NCBI GenBank assembly: GCA_022539475.1
Contig: VCMS01000060.1
Coordinates: 62,001-126,000, forward strand
Source of the DNA: Gracilaria domingensis
Taxonomy: Eukaryota; Rhodophyta; Florideophyceae; Gracilariales; Gracilariaceae
Length of the DNA stretch: 64,000 bases
Direction of reading: 5' to 3'
Shown: piece by piece, positions 9,282 to 19,269 of the stretch
Layout of the letters: every line of letters begins with the position of its first letter
Numbering within the stretch: position 1 is the first letter of the stretch
The notes under the pieces: model-generated
What the model was told of the DNA's origin: nothing
The model's database searches: none
What the model saw: only the letters and a program-made list of their open reading frames with translations
Made by a program: the position numbers and the translations under genes

Positions 9282-10754
9282 ATGACTCAGGGTCAGCAAA
9301 CAGGAACGGGAGAGATAAAAACCGTTACGTGGGCGTGGTTTGAAGCAGGCACCCCGCCGAAGCCTGCACGTCAATCCATGTATTCGGAGACACAGCAATC
9401 GAACCATTTCACACCATCACTCGAAAGCCTTGCCGTTTTCGACGAGATAAAGGCTGTTAATCACAAATCCCGTTCAGATGCACTGACCAATCTGAAGTCC
9501 ATTAGGAACATCAACGCATCCGACCCTGAAGGCTGTGCACACAGCTTCAGCAACATTACAGCTTGCAGCTGGTTTGAACCACACTGTTCAAGGATGCCGT
9601 CTGGAAAAGATCGTGCCGACAAGGTAAACGTTCGCAACGAAGTGAGCTCCCCAGAAAGGAGGGGCGTATTTGAAAACCCTTCGAACGTCTTTACTTCAAG
9701 GCCGGTTGGCTCGTCCAAAAACGGCAGTCGCGGATATGGGATGGGACCAAGAAATGCTTTATCTAGCATTGTTTGCCGAAATCGAGTTGAAGCAGGCACC
9801 CCACAAAGGCCTGCAGGGAAGTCTTTGCTCAATGTGTCAGAAAATTCTGAGCATTTTACCCCGTCTGCTGAGAGCCTAGCGATCTTTGACGAGATCAAAT
9901 CCGAAGTTCACCAGTCTCGCTCGGCTGCAGTCACGAGCTTAAAATCGGTTCTAAAAGCGAACAGCTCCGATTCTGAAAGAGACATTCTCCTACCAACTAC
10001 GACCCATACAGGTCGCAGTTGGTTTGCCCCATTGGTTCCACAGAAGCCGTTCGAGATACAGTTTGCCGGTGATGGGAAGGTTCGTCAGGACGTGAGATGC
10101 CAAGGAATGAAGGGCACATTTGGCAGTCGTTCAGGATCTGTAATACCAAAAGAGACTGAAGACATGAAGAACGGCACCTTTGGTAATGAAGAGGACAAGC
10201 TGTTTGATAAGGGATTGAGGCTATCATCTCATGAGAGTGGTTCGAAGAGAGTGAAGGTATTGGGAATGGAAACACTGGACAAGAAGGACGAAACAGTTAC
10301 CCCAGGGGACAAGACCGGATTCAGTACCCTGCGCTGGAAAGTTGTACCTCAGAAGAAAACGTTTGGACCTAAGACGCTGGCGGAAATGAGAGCAGAAGAA
10401 TGGAAGCGGCAAGTTTTGGCTCACCAGAAGAGGCTTCAAGGTGAACCCCCCAAAAACTTTGAGTTGTGGGATCGCCGTCATGTTCCATTCCAGCTTCGGT
10501 CGTCGAGACCTAGCGTAGCATCCGGAGCGTCAAATGGGTGGGAGTTGAATGACGTATTCGTTCGACGTATGGCTGCTAAGATGAGACGAAATGCTTCCCA
10601 GAGCGAGATTAAGCCGGACGGGATGATGAAGAGGTGGTGGTCGCGAGTAGATAACGGAGTTAGACGGATTGTGGATGCTGTCGCGACCAGGATGAGGAGT
10701 TTGTGGAAAATGGTGCGCACGTTGTTGTGCTCCTTGCAGACGATCATCGCATGA
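9282..10754 (+). CDS. Orphan 490-aa protein with an internal duplication (unit 2 copy)
   Basis: Paralogue of the protein at 3610-5088, collinear from start to stop with only short in-frame length differences. The same internal repeat is present, with ESLA followed by [VI]FDEIK twice. The C-terminal 130 residues are the most conserved, including QKKTFGPKT, FELWDR, SGASNGWELNDVFVRRMAAKMRRNAS and MKRWWSRV. In the middle (about residues 270-330) the two copies differ much more, as expected of a linker. No known family fits. A reading frame that stays open across two clearly diverged copies is the best evidence that it is a gene. Confidence 0.75.
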   Translation: MTQGQQTGTGEIKTVTWAWFEAGTPPKPARQSMYSETQQSNHFTPSLESLAVFDEIKAVNHKSRSDALTNLKSIRNINASDPEGCAHSFSNITACSWFEPHCSRMPSGKDRADKVNVRNEVSSPERRGVFENPSNVFTSRPVGSSKNGSRGYGMGPRNALSSIVCRNRVEAGTPQRPAGKSLLNVSENSEHFTPSAESLAIFDEIKSEVHQSRSAAVTSLKSVLKANSSDSERDILLPTTTHTGRSWFAPLVPQKPFEIQFAGDGKVRQDVRCQGMKGTFGSRSGSVIPKETEDMKNGTFGNEEDKLFDKGLRLSSHESGSKRVKVLGMETLDKKDETVTPGDKTGFSTLRWKVVPQKKTFGPKTLAEMRAEEWKRQVLAHQKRLQGEPPKNFELWDRRHVPFQLRSSRPSVASGASNGWELNDVFVRRMAAKMRRNASQSEIKPDGMMKRWWSRVDNGVRRIVDAVATRMRSLWKMVRTLLCSLQTIIA

Positions 10755-12934
10755 GGTCGATCTTGCTAGCCTCGCGGCGAGATTTGTCTCCAGGTTAGAG
10801 CAGAGGTAAATATTTCTTTCGCACTTTCAGTTACACGAGCTCATGCGTTGACCATACATTAATACAGCCATAGAGCAATAATAACACATCGCCCTCGTGC
10901 AGTGTTCTTGGTCAATAGACATGAAGAATACAGGGACCGATCTAATGTAAATCAGAGATACGTGTGGCACTACCTCTGGCGTAGATCGATCCGTTTGATC
11001 AATGTTACCGACGGACACAAGTGCGTTTCCGATATCTGCAAAAGTAGTGCACGAAGTTATTATACCTCCGTTTCGCTAATGGAGGCGCTTTCGACCTCGA
11101 TCAGTCCAGAGGGACTTCGAACTCGTGTGTGATAGATGGAGGGAGGCGGATTAATTTGCATTCGTCATTCCCTGATTGGACGATGTGCACGTGACTGTAT
11201 GACGACTCTCACCTCATCCGTCAACTATCCTGTCTGTCAACTGGAGTTTCTCACACGTTGCCGCCAATCTTTCTCAAATCTAGCGCTTGAAAACGGTCCA
11301 AGTAACTCTCCTTAACGTATTTTCGTTTCTGCCATCGAATGCTTTTGTTAACGTTACATGCTCATGGATGGCACAGAGAGAATACACATCAATGTTAATC
11401 AGTTTTATTTCAGTTTTGTAGCAGTCAAGATACGAGTTTAATCTTAGGATAAATGATTGTTATTGTAGCAAAGTGATTTCGACTGAACACTGATTGTCAC
11501 CCATTTTTCAGTGCTATTGATCGTGACTGTATTTTCTGTCTGGGTCTGTTGTTAAAGTGGTTGTCCGATGTTGTTGCTGCAACACATTTTGCTCTGTGAA
11601 GCAGCCTCCACTGTGAGCCACAAGTTGTTTGGCGGGAAACCTGAATATGTTACCCTCACGTAATTCCATGAAACAAGGGGACTGATCAGACGACGACTGC
11701 GAAAGTCTGATGGCCATCCATGCTGTATTGAAGGTAAAGGTCACGATCGTTTGTATTGCACACCTTTGCACGTCACGAAAAGAGGGTGTTCACCAACTTT
11801 AGCGCGGATTGAATCATTGCAATGTTGCTGAATGGAGTCAAGAAGGTAAAAGACCAGGTAGCCAGAAGCCGTGGATCAAAGATATTGTTGCCAGATAGAG
11901 CTCTGGAGAGATTTGCAGTCGGCATGGAAGTAGAACAGAACTGAAGTGGCGGTAATTTGAGTTGCCGCAGCTCGCGCTTGGAAAAAGCCAGAACAGGAAG
12001 AGTGATGAGAGCTTATGTAGAGAAAAGGAATGAACAGCGTCGCTCTCCAGCAAAATACAGGAGGTGGAAGCAGTTCAAACTAGATTTGGACCAAGTCTTG
12101 AAGTGTAGAAGAGTGAGTGCGCGGAATTATGAGATGCCTACAAAATGTGAGCAGCTGAGGCACAAGGAATTGAAGCAATATGAAAGGAAGAAACAACGGT
12201 GGTCAAAACGAGAGCCGAGCTAAAGTTCTGACGAAGATCCAGTAAATGTTGAGGAGAGGGTGGCGGTGTGATCAAGACAGGAAGAATAGAAGTAGAAGTA
12301 ACTGAGTTGCAGATCAGGAAAAGTACTGATGGGAAGCTGCGAAGGCTTAGGGAATGGAAACAAGGCAGGAATGCGATAGGAATGGGGCACCCAAGCTTGA
12401 AAAGTGAACAGATGTGAGCTGAAATGCACGGAGCGATGCTGACAAGAGCCGACAGAATAGTATGCATGGAAGTGCAGAGGGACTAATTCAAACACGGAGT
12501 CAATGTAATGCATTTCAGGCTTCAAAATGTTGAGTGCAGTACCCATGAAAGGTGTGTTTTGGGCGCAAGCTTGTCCATCGTAACGCTTTTACATTGGATT
12601 ATATCCACGATCAGGTTTCTCTCTTACTCCAAACACAACCACCCAACTCGCATCTTTATAGCAGCACCACCAGTTCCGCTCCTTGATCGCTGCCGATGGG
12701 CGCAGCGATGTGAATTGTGACGGAAGGATATCACAAATGGCTGCCATCAAGTTGCCATCTTCGTCAGAAAGAGCAATCTCTGATGGCCACGGAAACGGCC
12801 GCGTGGTGCGTGCGACATATTGCGACATGCTCAGAAAGCAATTCGCAATTGCAATTCTCGAAAGCTAATTTATTTACTTCCAGCCGCCGTCGAGGCTCCA
12901 ATTCCAGCCAACACCTTGCGACGTGTCAACCTCC
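10755..12934. other. Spacer of unit 2 with blocks absent from unit 1
   Basis: The first 350 bases match the 3' flank of the unit 1 gene. Compared with unit 1 there are extra blocks at about 11112-11280, 11355-11400 and 11556-12465. The last contains a frame at 11957-12223 (88 codons, rich in Lys, Arg and Gln, coiled-coil-like), which I cannot support as a gene. Homology to unit 1 resumes at about 12465 and runs to 12897. Confidence 0.5.
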
Positions 12935-14168
12935 TCATTCATTCCTCCGCCTTCCCCTAAGCCGCATCGCTCTCGCCGTCTGCCGCGCGTGCGCGTTCGG
13001 CGACAAACACGCCACTCTTTCGGCAGACGCTGCCAGACGCACCGCCGTCCTCCCATCCTCCTCGCCGCGTGCGAGCGCCAAAGGCGGCGCGCATGAACCT
13101 CCGTCGCCAGCCGTCTGCAAGACGTCCCACAGCGCGTCCACGAGCGCCTTCGGCACGGGCGGCAGATAGACGCGGTACGTCCATGGCGGTCGCTCCTCCG
13201 GAAGCTCCCTGCGTCCAGCTTCCGCGGCGGTGGGGGTGACAGCAGCGACGGAAGCGCCGGAAGCACGAGGTTGGCCGTGGTGGCGGCGTAACACGCGGCC
13301 CACACCGTCGTCCATCGCGCGACGACGCTGCTCAAACCGCCGCCTCCTCCACTCGCGATGCCCCGTCGGCGAGCCCGCTTCGGGCGAGCTATCGGAGAGC
13401 GAGATTGGCACGCGGAGTCGCTTTGGCACCGGCGGGGAGGACGGCGGCGTGAAGGCAAACAGCATTGAGGGCGATGAACGCATTTGCACCACTTCGCTGT
13501 CCGTGGTGTCTCCCGTGCCGTCATCTGACAGAGCTTCGGCGCCTCTCTTTGTTCCTCTAGGCGCCGGCGACGGTATCGCGATTGGCTGCGGGGACGGCGG
13601 CGTCGGCCACGCGAGGCCGGTGGCGAGCAGGACGCGGCGGCGGCGGCGGCGATTGCGGATGGCCTGTCGAAGGCGGAGCTTCGCGATGTGCGCGCGGGGC
13701 CGGCGCGGCGCCGTCTGGATGTGGGGAGTGGCAACGGGGTGGACGTCAGGTGTGGGGTTTGCGTCCGGTGGGGAGATTGAGGCGGCGAGGCTGTTAGGGG
13801 TGGAGTGGGGCGTGAAGTCGGCCATGGTTGGTGTGAGTTGGGAAGACGGGGATGGCAATCAGGAAGATAGAACGGGGTTTGTGTGTGGGGTGTGCAGGGT
13901 GAGTTGGGGGTCAAGGAAGGGATGGATGTGGGTGCGGAGCTGTTCAGCGTTGAATTCGGGCTCGGCTTATGTATGCTCGCGGAGGTGGGCAGCATTGGCT
14001 CGTGACGGGCAGCGCGCGTCATGGCGTGCTGATAATGACGGCGTAACTCTCCCGCCGCCTCTCGCGCGGCGGCGGAGGCGACGCGACATGGCGGCGGCGG
14101 GGTTCGGAGAGGCGTTGGGCGCGTGATGGGGGAGCGGACGTCGGGAGGTCACTTGCATGATCACGCGG
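12898..14168. other. 1.27-kb block present only in unit 2
   Basis: Unit 1 reads straight through at the equivalent point (about 6217, after GCCGCCGTCGAAGCT), whereas unit 2 has this very GC-rich block between GCCGCCGTCGAGGCT and GCTGCATTCAACGCGCTCGG. It contains the gene at 12935-13825. I see no clear terminal inverted repeats or target duplication, so insertion in unit 2 and deletion from unit 1 are both possible. Confidence 0.65.
12935..13825 (-). CDS. Orphan Arg/Pro/Ser-rich, probably nuclear protein, 296 aa
   Basis: Start chosen at the ATG at 13823-13825, in the context ACCATGG. The protein is highly basic and Pro-rich: an Arg cluster near residues 55-65, RGTKR at 90-94 followed by GAEALSDDG, and a second likely nuclear signal PKRLRV at 134-139 followed by SDSSPEAGSP. 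This order, RG[TR]KR[GS]A[ED] then PKR[LR]RV, is the same as in the proteins at 6668-8134 and 14505-16106, suggesting a diverged member of one family. The C-terminal part has a more ordered segment (PPWTYRVYLPPVPKALVDAL). A 382-codon minus-strand frame (12874-14022) and a 298-codon plus frame overlap it in other phases; GC-rich codon bias makes such shadows common, so certainty is limited. Confidence 0.5.
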   Translation of the reverse strand: MADFTPHSTPNSLAASISPPDANPTPDVHPVATPHIQTAPRRPRAHIAKLRLRQAIRNRRRRRRVLLATGLAWPTPPSPQPIAIPSPAPRGTKRGAEALSDDGTGDTTDSEVVQMRSSPSMLFAFTPPSSPPVPKRLRVPISLSDSSPEAGSPTGHREWRRRRFEQRRRAMDDGVGRVLRRHHGQPRASGASVAAVTPTAAEAGRRELPEERPPWTYRVYLPPVPKALVDALWDVLQTAGDGGSCAPPLALARGEEDGRTAVRLAASAERVACLSPNAHARQTARAMRLRGRRRNE

Positions 14169-14504
14169 CTGCGGCTGCATTCAACGCGCTCGGCGCGGCA
14201 GCACTGCCACCGCCGCCGATGTGGACACGTGTGGCCGTCTGCACCTTGTCACCTTCCGAATTCATTGCTTTGCATGGCTGTCCGTCGTACGGCGCTGACA
14301 GAAGGTGCGAAGGTGAGCGCGGCAATTGGAACAGCGCCGTTCGAATTGGAGCGTGTCACGCCGCGCGCAGCTGAGATTGTTTGTTGCTGCGCACGTACCT
14401 TCGGTGTAATTGAGGGGGACAGCGGAGATCAGGATGCGAGCTGAACATGCTTTACCTCTTCTCTACAAACTACTCCCATTCAAATAGATGTCTTCGACAC
14501 CTCC

Positions 14505-16106
14505 TCACCGCCTCCTGTCCACGCCGTTCCCCATGTCGTGCCATCGCCCCACATACGCACCACGCCCCAAGCCAAACTCTGCCGCCTCAGCTCCAGAAGC
14601 GCGCCGAACGTATGCCACAAAAACTTCCGACGCTCTCTCGTGTGGCGCCGCCGCCCGCTCCACCTCGCGATCGAAGTCCCCGCCACCCGAAGACGACGAC
14701 GAGTAGCTGCTCGTACTATCCGTCCCCTCATCTCCGCCCCAGTTCGCACCCACACCCACAACCGCCCGCACGCCGTCCGCCCGCCTTGACTCTTCGCCGC
14801 GCGCCGTCGCCGCACCAGCCACCTCCTTCCGCACACGATTTCCGTCGCTGTCGTCTTCCTGCCCGGCGTATCGCCGCGGACTATGGGCAGCCTGCGCGTC
14901 ATAGTGCAGTGAAGGAGACCGGCCTTGCGCCGCCGCACGGTCATGCGCGCCTGCATCGTCAGCGACATACCCGTAGGAGTCGTCGCGGTATTCCGAAAAG
15001 AGGGGGCTTTCGATCAGGTAAGCTCCTCTCGCGCCACTGGTATCGCCGACAGCCTGTGCGCTTGGCCCGTCCACAACCTGGCCGCTCTGCTCGTGGGGTA
15101 CAGAAGCGGCGGCAGCGGGAGTGCCACCATGTCGCACCGAGGAGGACGGGCTTGCGATGACGTAAGCACGCCTCGTGGCACGCCCAGAATCACCGCCCGC
15201 CAACTCGCCTTGCTCCGCCACCGTCTGCGGGACAGAGTCAGCGGCCGCGGGAGAAGCACCATGCTCTACCGAGGAGGATGGGCTTTCGATGACATAAGCG
15301 CGTCTGGCGCGACGCCCACAATCACCAGCTGCCCTCAAACCTTGTTCCTCCAGCGCCCGTCTGGACGGCTCTTCCGCCGCTTCATTTCCTCTACCGTCCC
15401 GGGAAGCAAGCATGGTGCTCGTCTCATGGCGTTTATCACCGGAGACGAAACACTGGCGATCGACGTAGTGCACACGACGACGCTTCGGTGAGGGGCCGGG
15501 CGCGGACGGGGCCATGTTTGGCGGCAACGGAGCGGCGACAGCGTGCGAGCGCTGAGTTCTGTCAGCAGAGATGCTGTCACCGCTTCTCTTTCGTCCGCGT
15601 TGCGTCGGCATCGGCGGCGAAGGCCATCTCGCCACGAGATACGTGCGTTGCATGGGCACGACCACGGGGCGGAGGTGCCGGCGGGGACGAGGGACTTCCG
15701 CGAGTGGACTGCGGGGTAGACGCTGGGGCGGTATATATGGGGGACCCAGCAAATCGGCTTCGGGAGTGTTTTCCGCAAACGCTTCGACTCCCGATGCGGC
15801 GACAGCAGACGAACATCGAGGAGAGAACGCCCATTCCTCTCTCGATGTGTCTGTAGTTGGCCGTAATGGTGTTACCAGGGGAACATTCGCAGAATGGTGC
15901 GGTCGGAGGATGAAGCCGTCATATGGGTCTGCCTCAGCCTCGCGTAATAGTGCCGGCGATGAGGCAGCAGCATAGCGATGCGGATCTGGGTGAAACGGGG
16001 GCTGACGAAGGGTTGCGGGAAAGGCTCCTTCGCCGTACTGGGGGTGGACTGATGAAGATGAGGCGGCGGAGCTGGAGTGAGTGCCGGTGGGTGTGGGGGA
16101 AGACAT
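14505..16106 (-). CDS. Orphan Arg/Ser/Pro-rich, probably nuclear protein, 533 aa (unit 2 copy)
   Basis: Paralogue of 6668-8134 with the same start (ATG at 16104-16106) and near-identical N-terminal 110 residues. It keeps RGRKR, the PSPKRRRV nuclear signal and three [RG]AY[VL]I repeats; here the cores are AYVIESP, AYVIASP and AYLIESP. It lacks the 6 bases that create the TAG in unit 1 and so runs 45 residues further through a Glu/Ala/Arg-rich tail (beginning HERASEVFV). Substitutions between the copies are scattered and mostly in frame. The gene is convergent with 9282-10754, with the 12935-13825 gene lying between them on the same strand. Function unknown. Confidence 0.65.
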   Translation of the reverse strand: MSSPTPTGTHSSSAASSSSVHPQYGEGAFPATLRQPPFHPDPHRYAAASSPALLREAEADPYDGFILRPHHSANVPLVTPLRPTTDTSREEWAFSPRCSSAVAASGVEAFAENTPEADLLGPPYIPPQRLPRSPLAEVPRPRRHLRPVVVPMQRTYLVARWPSPPMPTQRGRKRSGDSISADRTQRSHAVAAPLPPNMAPSAPGPSPKRRRVHYVDRQCFVSGDKRHETSTMLASRDGRGNEAAEEPSRRALEEQGLRAAGDCGRRARRAYVIESPSSSVEHGASPAAADSVPQTVAEQGELAGGDSGRATRRAYVIASPSSSVRHGGTPAAAASVPHEQSGQVVDGPSAQAVGDTSGARGAYLIESPLFSEYRDDSYGYVADDAGAHDRAAAQGRSPSLHYDAQAAHSPRRYAGQEDDSDGNRVRKEVAGAATARGEESRRADGVRAVVGVGANWGGDEGTDSTSSYSSSSSGGGDFDREVERAAAPHERASEVFVAYVRRASGAEAAEFGLGRGAYVGRWHDMGNGVDRRR

Positions 16107-16600
16107 GGTTTACGGGTTGGTGGGAAAGGCGGAAGACTGAATGGCACGGTCAGAATGAGAGAAGGAAAGCAGATGGGTTGGAGGCTGGAGGCAGAGGAGA
16201 AGGGCAGCCGGATGCATCGGGTAGCGATCAACGCGCTCTGCTCTAGTACGCTTCGCCCCGCACAATGGCGGGCGGTCTCTCCCAAAGCGCGTGTCATTTT
16301 CACGGCGGTTTGGGAGAGTGTGTGCCGTTTCGGGTCATGTTGACGGCGATGGTTTCGTGGACGTCACCCCAGTGACTGACGACCTGGAGGGTGGGGCGCT
16401 CCGCGCGAGCGGTGAATGGAGCACAATGCAATGGAGGACAATGCAATGGAGACGCATCCACTTTCCGAGACGCTGAAGATCTCCCGTCACGATGAGTGAA
16501 TTACAACCGCTACGTCCACCTGGAAAGTGTGGCCACGTAATGTATGGTGCTCGGCTGACAAGATCTTCATGTCGAAAGCCAGCAATGTACACCTTCCTAC

Positions 16601-17541
16601 GTGAAAACCTTGTTAGGTTGATGATAGTCTTCTTCCAAGATAATTAATCCGCCTATTCCACGTCCTGTTGTGCTATCGTCAGCAACAGTTCTCCTTGCGG
16701 GACGAGGGAAATTCGCAAGAACTCAGAGTAGGAGGGAGGAGGAGAAAAAATCGATGGTCTCCAGATAATGTCTTAGCTTTTTCTGACATTGAACGACGAT
16801 TAAACATGTGTCCAAATCAAACGCAAATGATCAAGTAGTGAATCATCCTTCAACCTTTCCGCAATTACCTGAACACAAATAAGTACGTAATCAGTTACAA
16901 AAAGCAATCAAGTAAAGATAAAAGCCAACAGCACAAGCAAGTAAATGATTGCGGAGACAACATAGATTGACACTTCACAATGAAGATTTTGAAGCTTAAT
17001 TTAGGATTAACAATTCTTTTTGTTTCAATGCGACAAATATAGTTTTGCAGCAAGCTCTTTGTTCATGCCAAAGTCGCAAAGAACGGAACATAGACTTTAG
17101 CGGGAAGCTTTGGGAAATTGAAACAATTTAAATATTTTATGTGCGTTTTGGCGACAAGATAAATTTCAAATTAATGTTGAATACCGCTTTTTCCAGAACC
17201 CGTGATATAGTAATAGATTTAAGATCTTATTACAAAAGCATGGTTGAAATAGAAAGTAATATATTCTAAGTAATTCTGAAGTTTCATCGAACATTGGTTT
17301 ATACCTTAATATATATCGAGAGGTGCATTACTCTCATAGTCATAATAATATTTTTAATAGTTTGTCTATTACATATATCATCTACACAAAAATGTGCGTT
17401 TTATACATAACTGTAATTTGGTGTACTAATTTCAAATGTAACGAAAGGTTTACATGCGAAGCTCTGCGTCTGTGTTACAGATACCATATATATGACTCCC
17501 AAACCAAGCCTCCTCTAAGATCTCCGTCACAGGTATGAAGC
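16601..17541. other. AT-rich intergenic region
   Basis: Beyond the end of the duplication the composition turns AT-rich. Frames here are short and of low complexity. It is the 3' flank of the GCC-repeat gene that ends at 17542. No repeat or gene recognised. Confidence 0.5.
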
Positions 17542-19269
17542 TTAATCGAGATCTACACACTCACATGTAAAACCACCAAATACACTGTTCACTCTCCGCG
17601 TCGTCATTGGACATTCCAGATCTGAGAGCGATGGACTTCCAAAGTTCATATCTGTACACCCCAAGCAAGCGTTGAAACGTTCTACAAACGGAAACGTTCC
17701 TGGTGGGCACTGCAAACAAATGTTATCAATATTAACTTCATCGTCTTCGCAATCTGTACATGTGCCATTTTTCTCGCCTTGTCTCTGCGGACAACGACAA
17801 GCGAAAGTGCTCAAGCCTGCAAATCTACCAGACGACAATCTCAGCGTGCATGGCTCACAACTTATGGCTCCAAACGACGAGAATTCGTTTGGCGAACATT
17901 GGGTGCAGCCGTTTTCGGATATGAAAGTATTCTCAGGGCAAGTGCGGCATGAGCCTGATACCAAAGCTGTACCCACCAATGGACATTCTACTTGGTTGCA
18001 ACCGGATTCCGTAAGTCGAGCTCCAGCCGGACAGGAAGTGAGGGGATCCCGACAGATGCAGCCGGCACCGAAATCTGCACAAGAAGCGAGAAAGCCGTCT
18101 GGACAAGGGATGCATGCTGCCGCACCAGAGCTCCCAACTGTGTACTCGTTTTCAGCACACTGTGAACACTGCAGCGAACCAGGTACGCTTATAAACCCTG
18201 CGCCGCAGGGTCTACAACCTGTTGTATCTGACGAGCTAAACGTGCCAGCTGGACATTTCTCACAGAATCCTTTTCCAAAATCTTGTGTCCCAGCTTCACA
18301 CTGACAAAGCGCTTGTCCGAAATTTGTACTGAGATCTGTCGGTGTTTTCCCTGGTGGGCAAAGACGACACCGCATTGTTGCACCACCTGAGCTCACTTCC
18401 CCCGGTCCGCATTTAACACACGTTTTGCTTTCACTATCAAATCTTTCACCAGGTAAACAAGCTCGGCACTCGCCGCTTTCGTCCTCAAACGTGTTGGAGG
18501 GACATCCCGATACGCTATCTCTACAACCTGCGGGGCGAATACCAAGGCTCGAAGTGTTCGGTGGGCACTGCTCACAGGTTCTCGAAAACATCAGAAATCG
18601 AAATGTGCCGGATGGGCATGGGCGACATCTCAAACCGTCTGGTGATGACAGCGTACCAAGAGGACATAAGCTGCAGCTTTCGGAGCCATCCTCGGCGGCA
18701 AACTGGTTTGGCGGGCATTGGGTGCAACCAATCTCTTCCAGAGAACCAGATGCAGCGCCGAAAAGAGGGGGTATGGGTAGTTCCATGGGAACAGTACCAG
18801 CAGGACATGGAACACATTTCGTGGCTCCACGAACGCTGGACATACCAGGAGGACATGGGAAACAAGTGGGTCCAACAGTGTCGCTGAAAAATCCGGGTAT
18901 ACATGGTTCACACCCGAACCTGGCGGAATCAATCCCAAATCCTGGATTGCATGTAATGCAAGGAACCTCTCCAGAGCTCGAAACAAGACCTTCAGCGCAG
19001 GGGATGCAGGAGGAGCTGCCACGGAAGTTGTATGTATCCTGCGGGCACACCATGCAAGACCTGAACGAGGTCGCACCAGCAATTGTGCTGAAAGTCCCTT
19101 GGGGGCAGGGGACGCATCGAGTGGAGTTGGCTTCGTCCTGGAAGAATCCAGCTGGGCATAGCACGCAACGGCCGGCCTCGAGTTTGCTCCCGGGCGGGCA
19201 GAGAGCCGCTGTAGAGGCGGTCAGGAGGAGTATGACCAGAAAGTAGAGCAGTTGGAGCGACTTCGCCAT
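17542..19269 (-). CDS. Secreted cysteine-rich GCC2/GCC3 (ephrin-receptor-like) repeat protein, 575 aa
   Basis: Start chosen at the ATG at 19267-19269, which opens a clear signal peptide (MAKSLQLLYFLVILLLTA, then STAALC). The whole mature chain is a tandem series of 45-to-50-residue modules with the pattern CPPGTFS/CxxCPxG, typical of the GCC2/GCC3 or ephrin-receptor-like extracellular domain (for example CPAGFFQDE, CPQGTFST, CPAGTFSSSD, CPPGTFPF). The Cys content is very high and even, implying disulphide-bonded repeats outside the cell. There is no transmembrane segment or GPI-like tail before the stop, so it is secreted as it stands, or a membrane exon is missing. An upstream in-frame extension to 19395 lacks such features and is not used. 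It is head to head with the von Willebrand A gene at 20210; both products are extracellular. Likely functional. Confidence 0.85.
   Translation of the reverse strand: MAKSLQLLYFLVILLLTASTAALCPPGSKLEAGRCVLCPAGFFQDEANSTRCVPCPQGTFSTIAGATSFRSCMVCPQDTYNFRGSSSCIPCAEGLVSSSGEVPCITCNPGFGIDSARFGCEPCIPGFFSDTVGPTCFPCPPGMSSVRGATKCVPCPAGTVPMELPIPPLFGAASGSLEEIGCTQCPPNQFAAEDGSESCSLCPLGTLSSPDGLRCRPCPSGTFRFLMFSRTCEQCPPNTSSLGIRPAGCRDSVSGCPSNTFEDESGECRACLPGERFDSESKTCVKCGPGEVSSGGATMRCRLCPPGKTPTDLSTNFGQALCQCEAGTQDFGKGFCEKCPAGTFSSSDTTGCRPCGAGFISVPGSLQCSQCAENEYTVGSSGAAACIPCPDGFLASCADFGAGCICRDPLTSCPAGARLTESGCNQVECPLVGTALVSGSCRTCPENTFISENGCTQCSPNEFSSFGAISCEPCTLRLSSGRFAGLSTFACRCPQRQGEKNGTCTDCEDDEVNIDNICLQCPPGTFPFVERFNACLGCTDMNFGSPSLSDLECPMTTRRVNSVFGGFTCECVDLD

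Larger units (their letters stand above)
8616..16600 (+). repeat. Tandem segmental duplication, unit 2
   Basis: Direct repeat of 2935-8615 with the same gene order. It is about 2.3 kb longer because of several blocks absent from unit 1; the largest are about 0.9 kb (11556-12465) and about 1.27 kb (12898-14168, with its own gene). After about 16600 the similarity to the start of the unit fades, so a third copy, if it ever existed, is lost. Confidence 0.85.

Noticed and set aside
11957-12223. 88-codon basic coiled-coil frame in a unit 2-specific block
   Set aside because: No counterpart in unit 1, A/G-rich composition explains the Lys/Arg/Gln content, and there is no start context or homology support.
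12874-14022. 382-codon minus-strand frame and 298-codon plus-strand frame at 13230-14126
   Set aside because: Both overlap the 296-aa frame, are low in complexity (Thr/Pro/Arg runs) and lack the motif order shared with the neighbouring family.
17672-19246. Plus-strand frames of 210 and 273 codons
   Set aside because: Antisense shadows of the GCC-repeat gene; its Cys periodicity and signal peptide are decisive.
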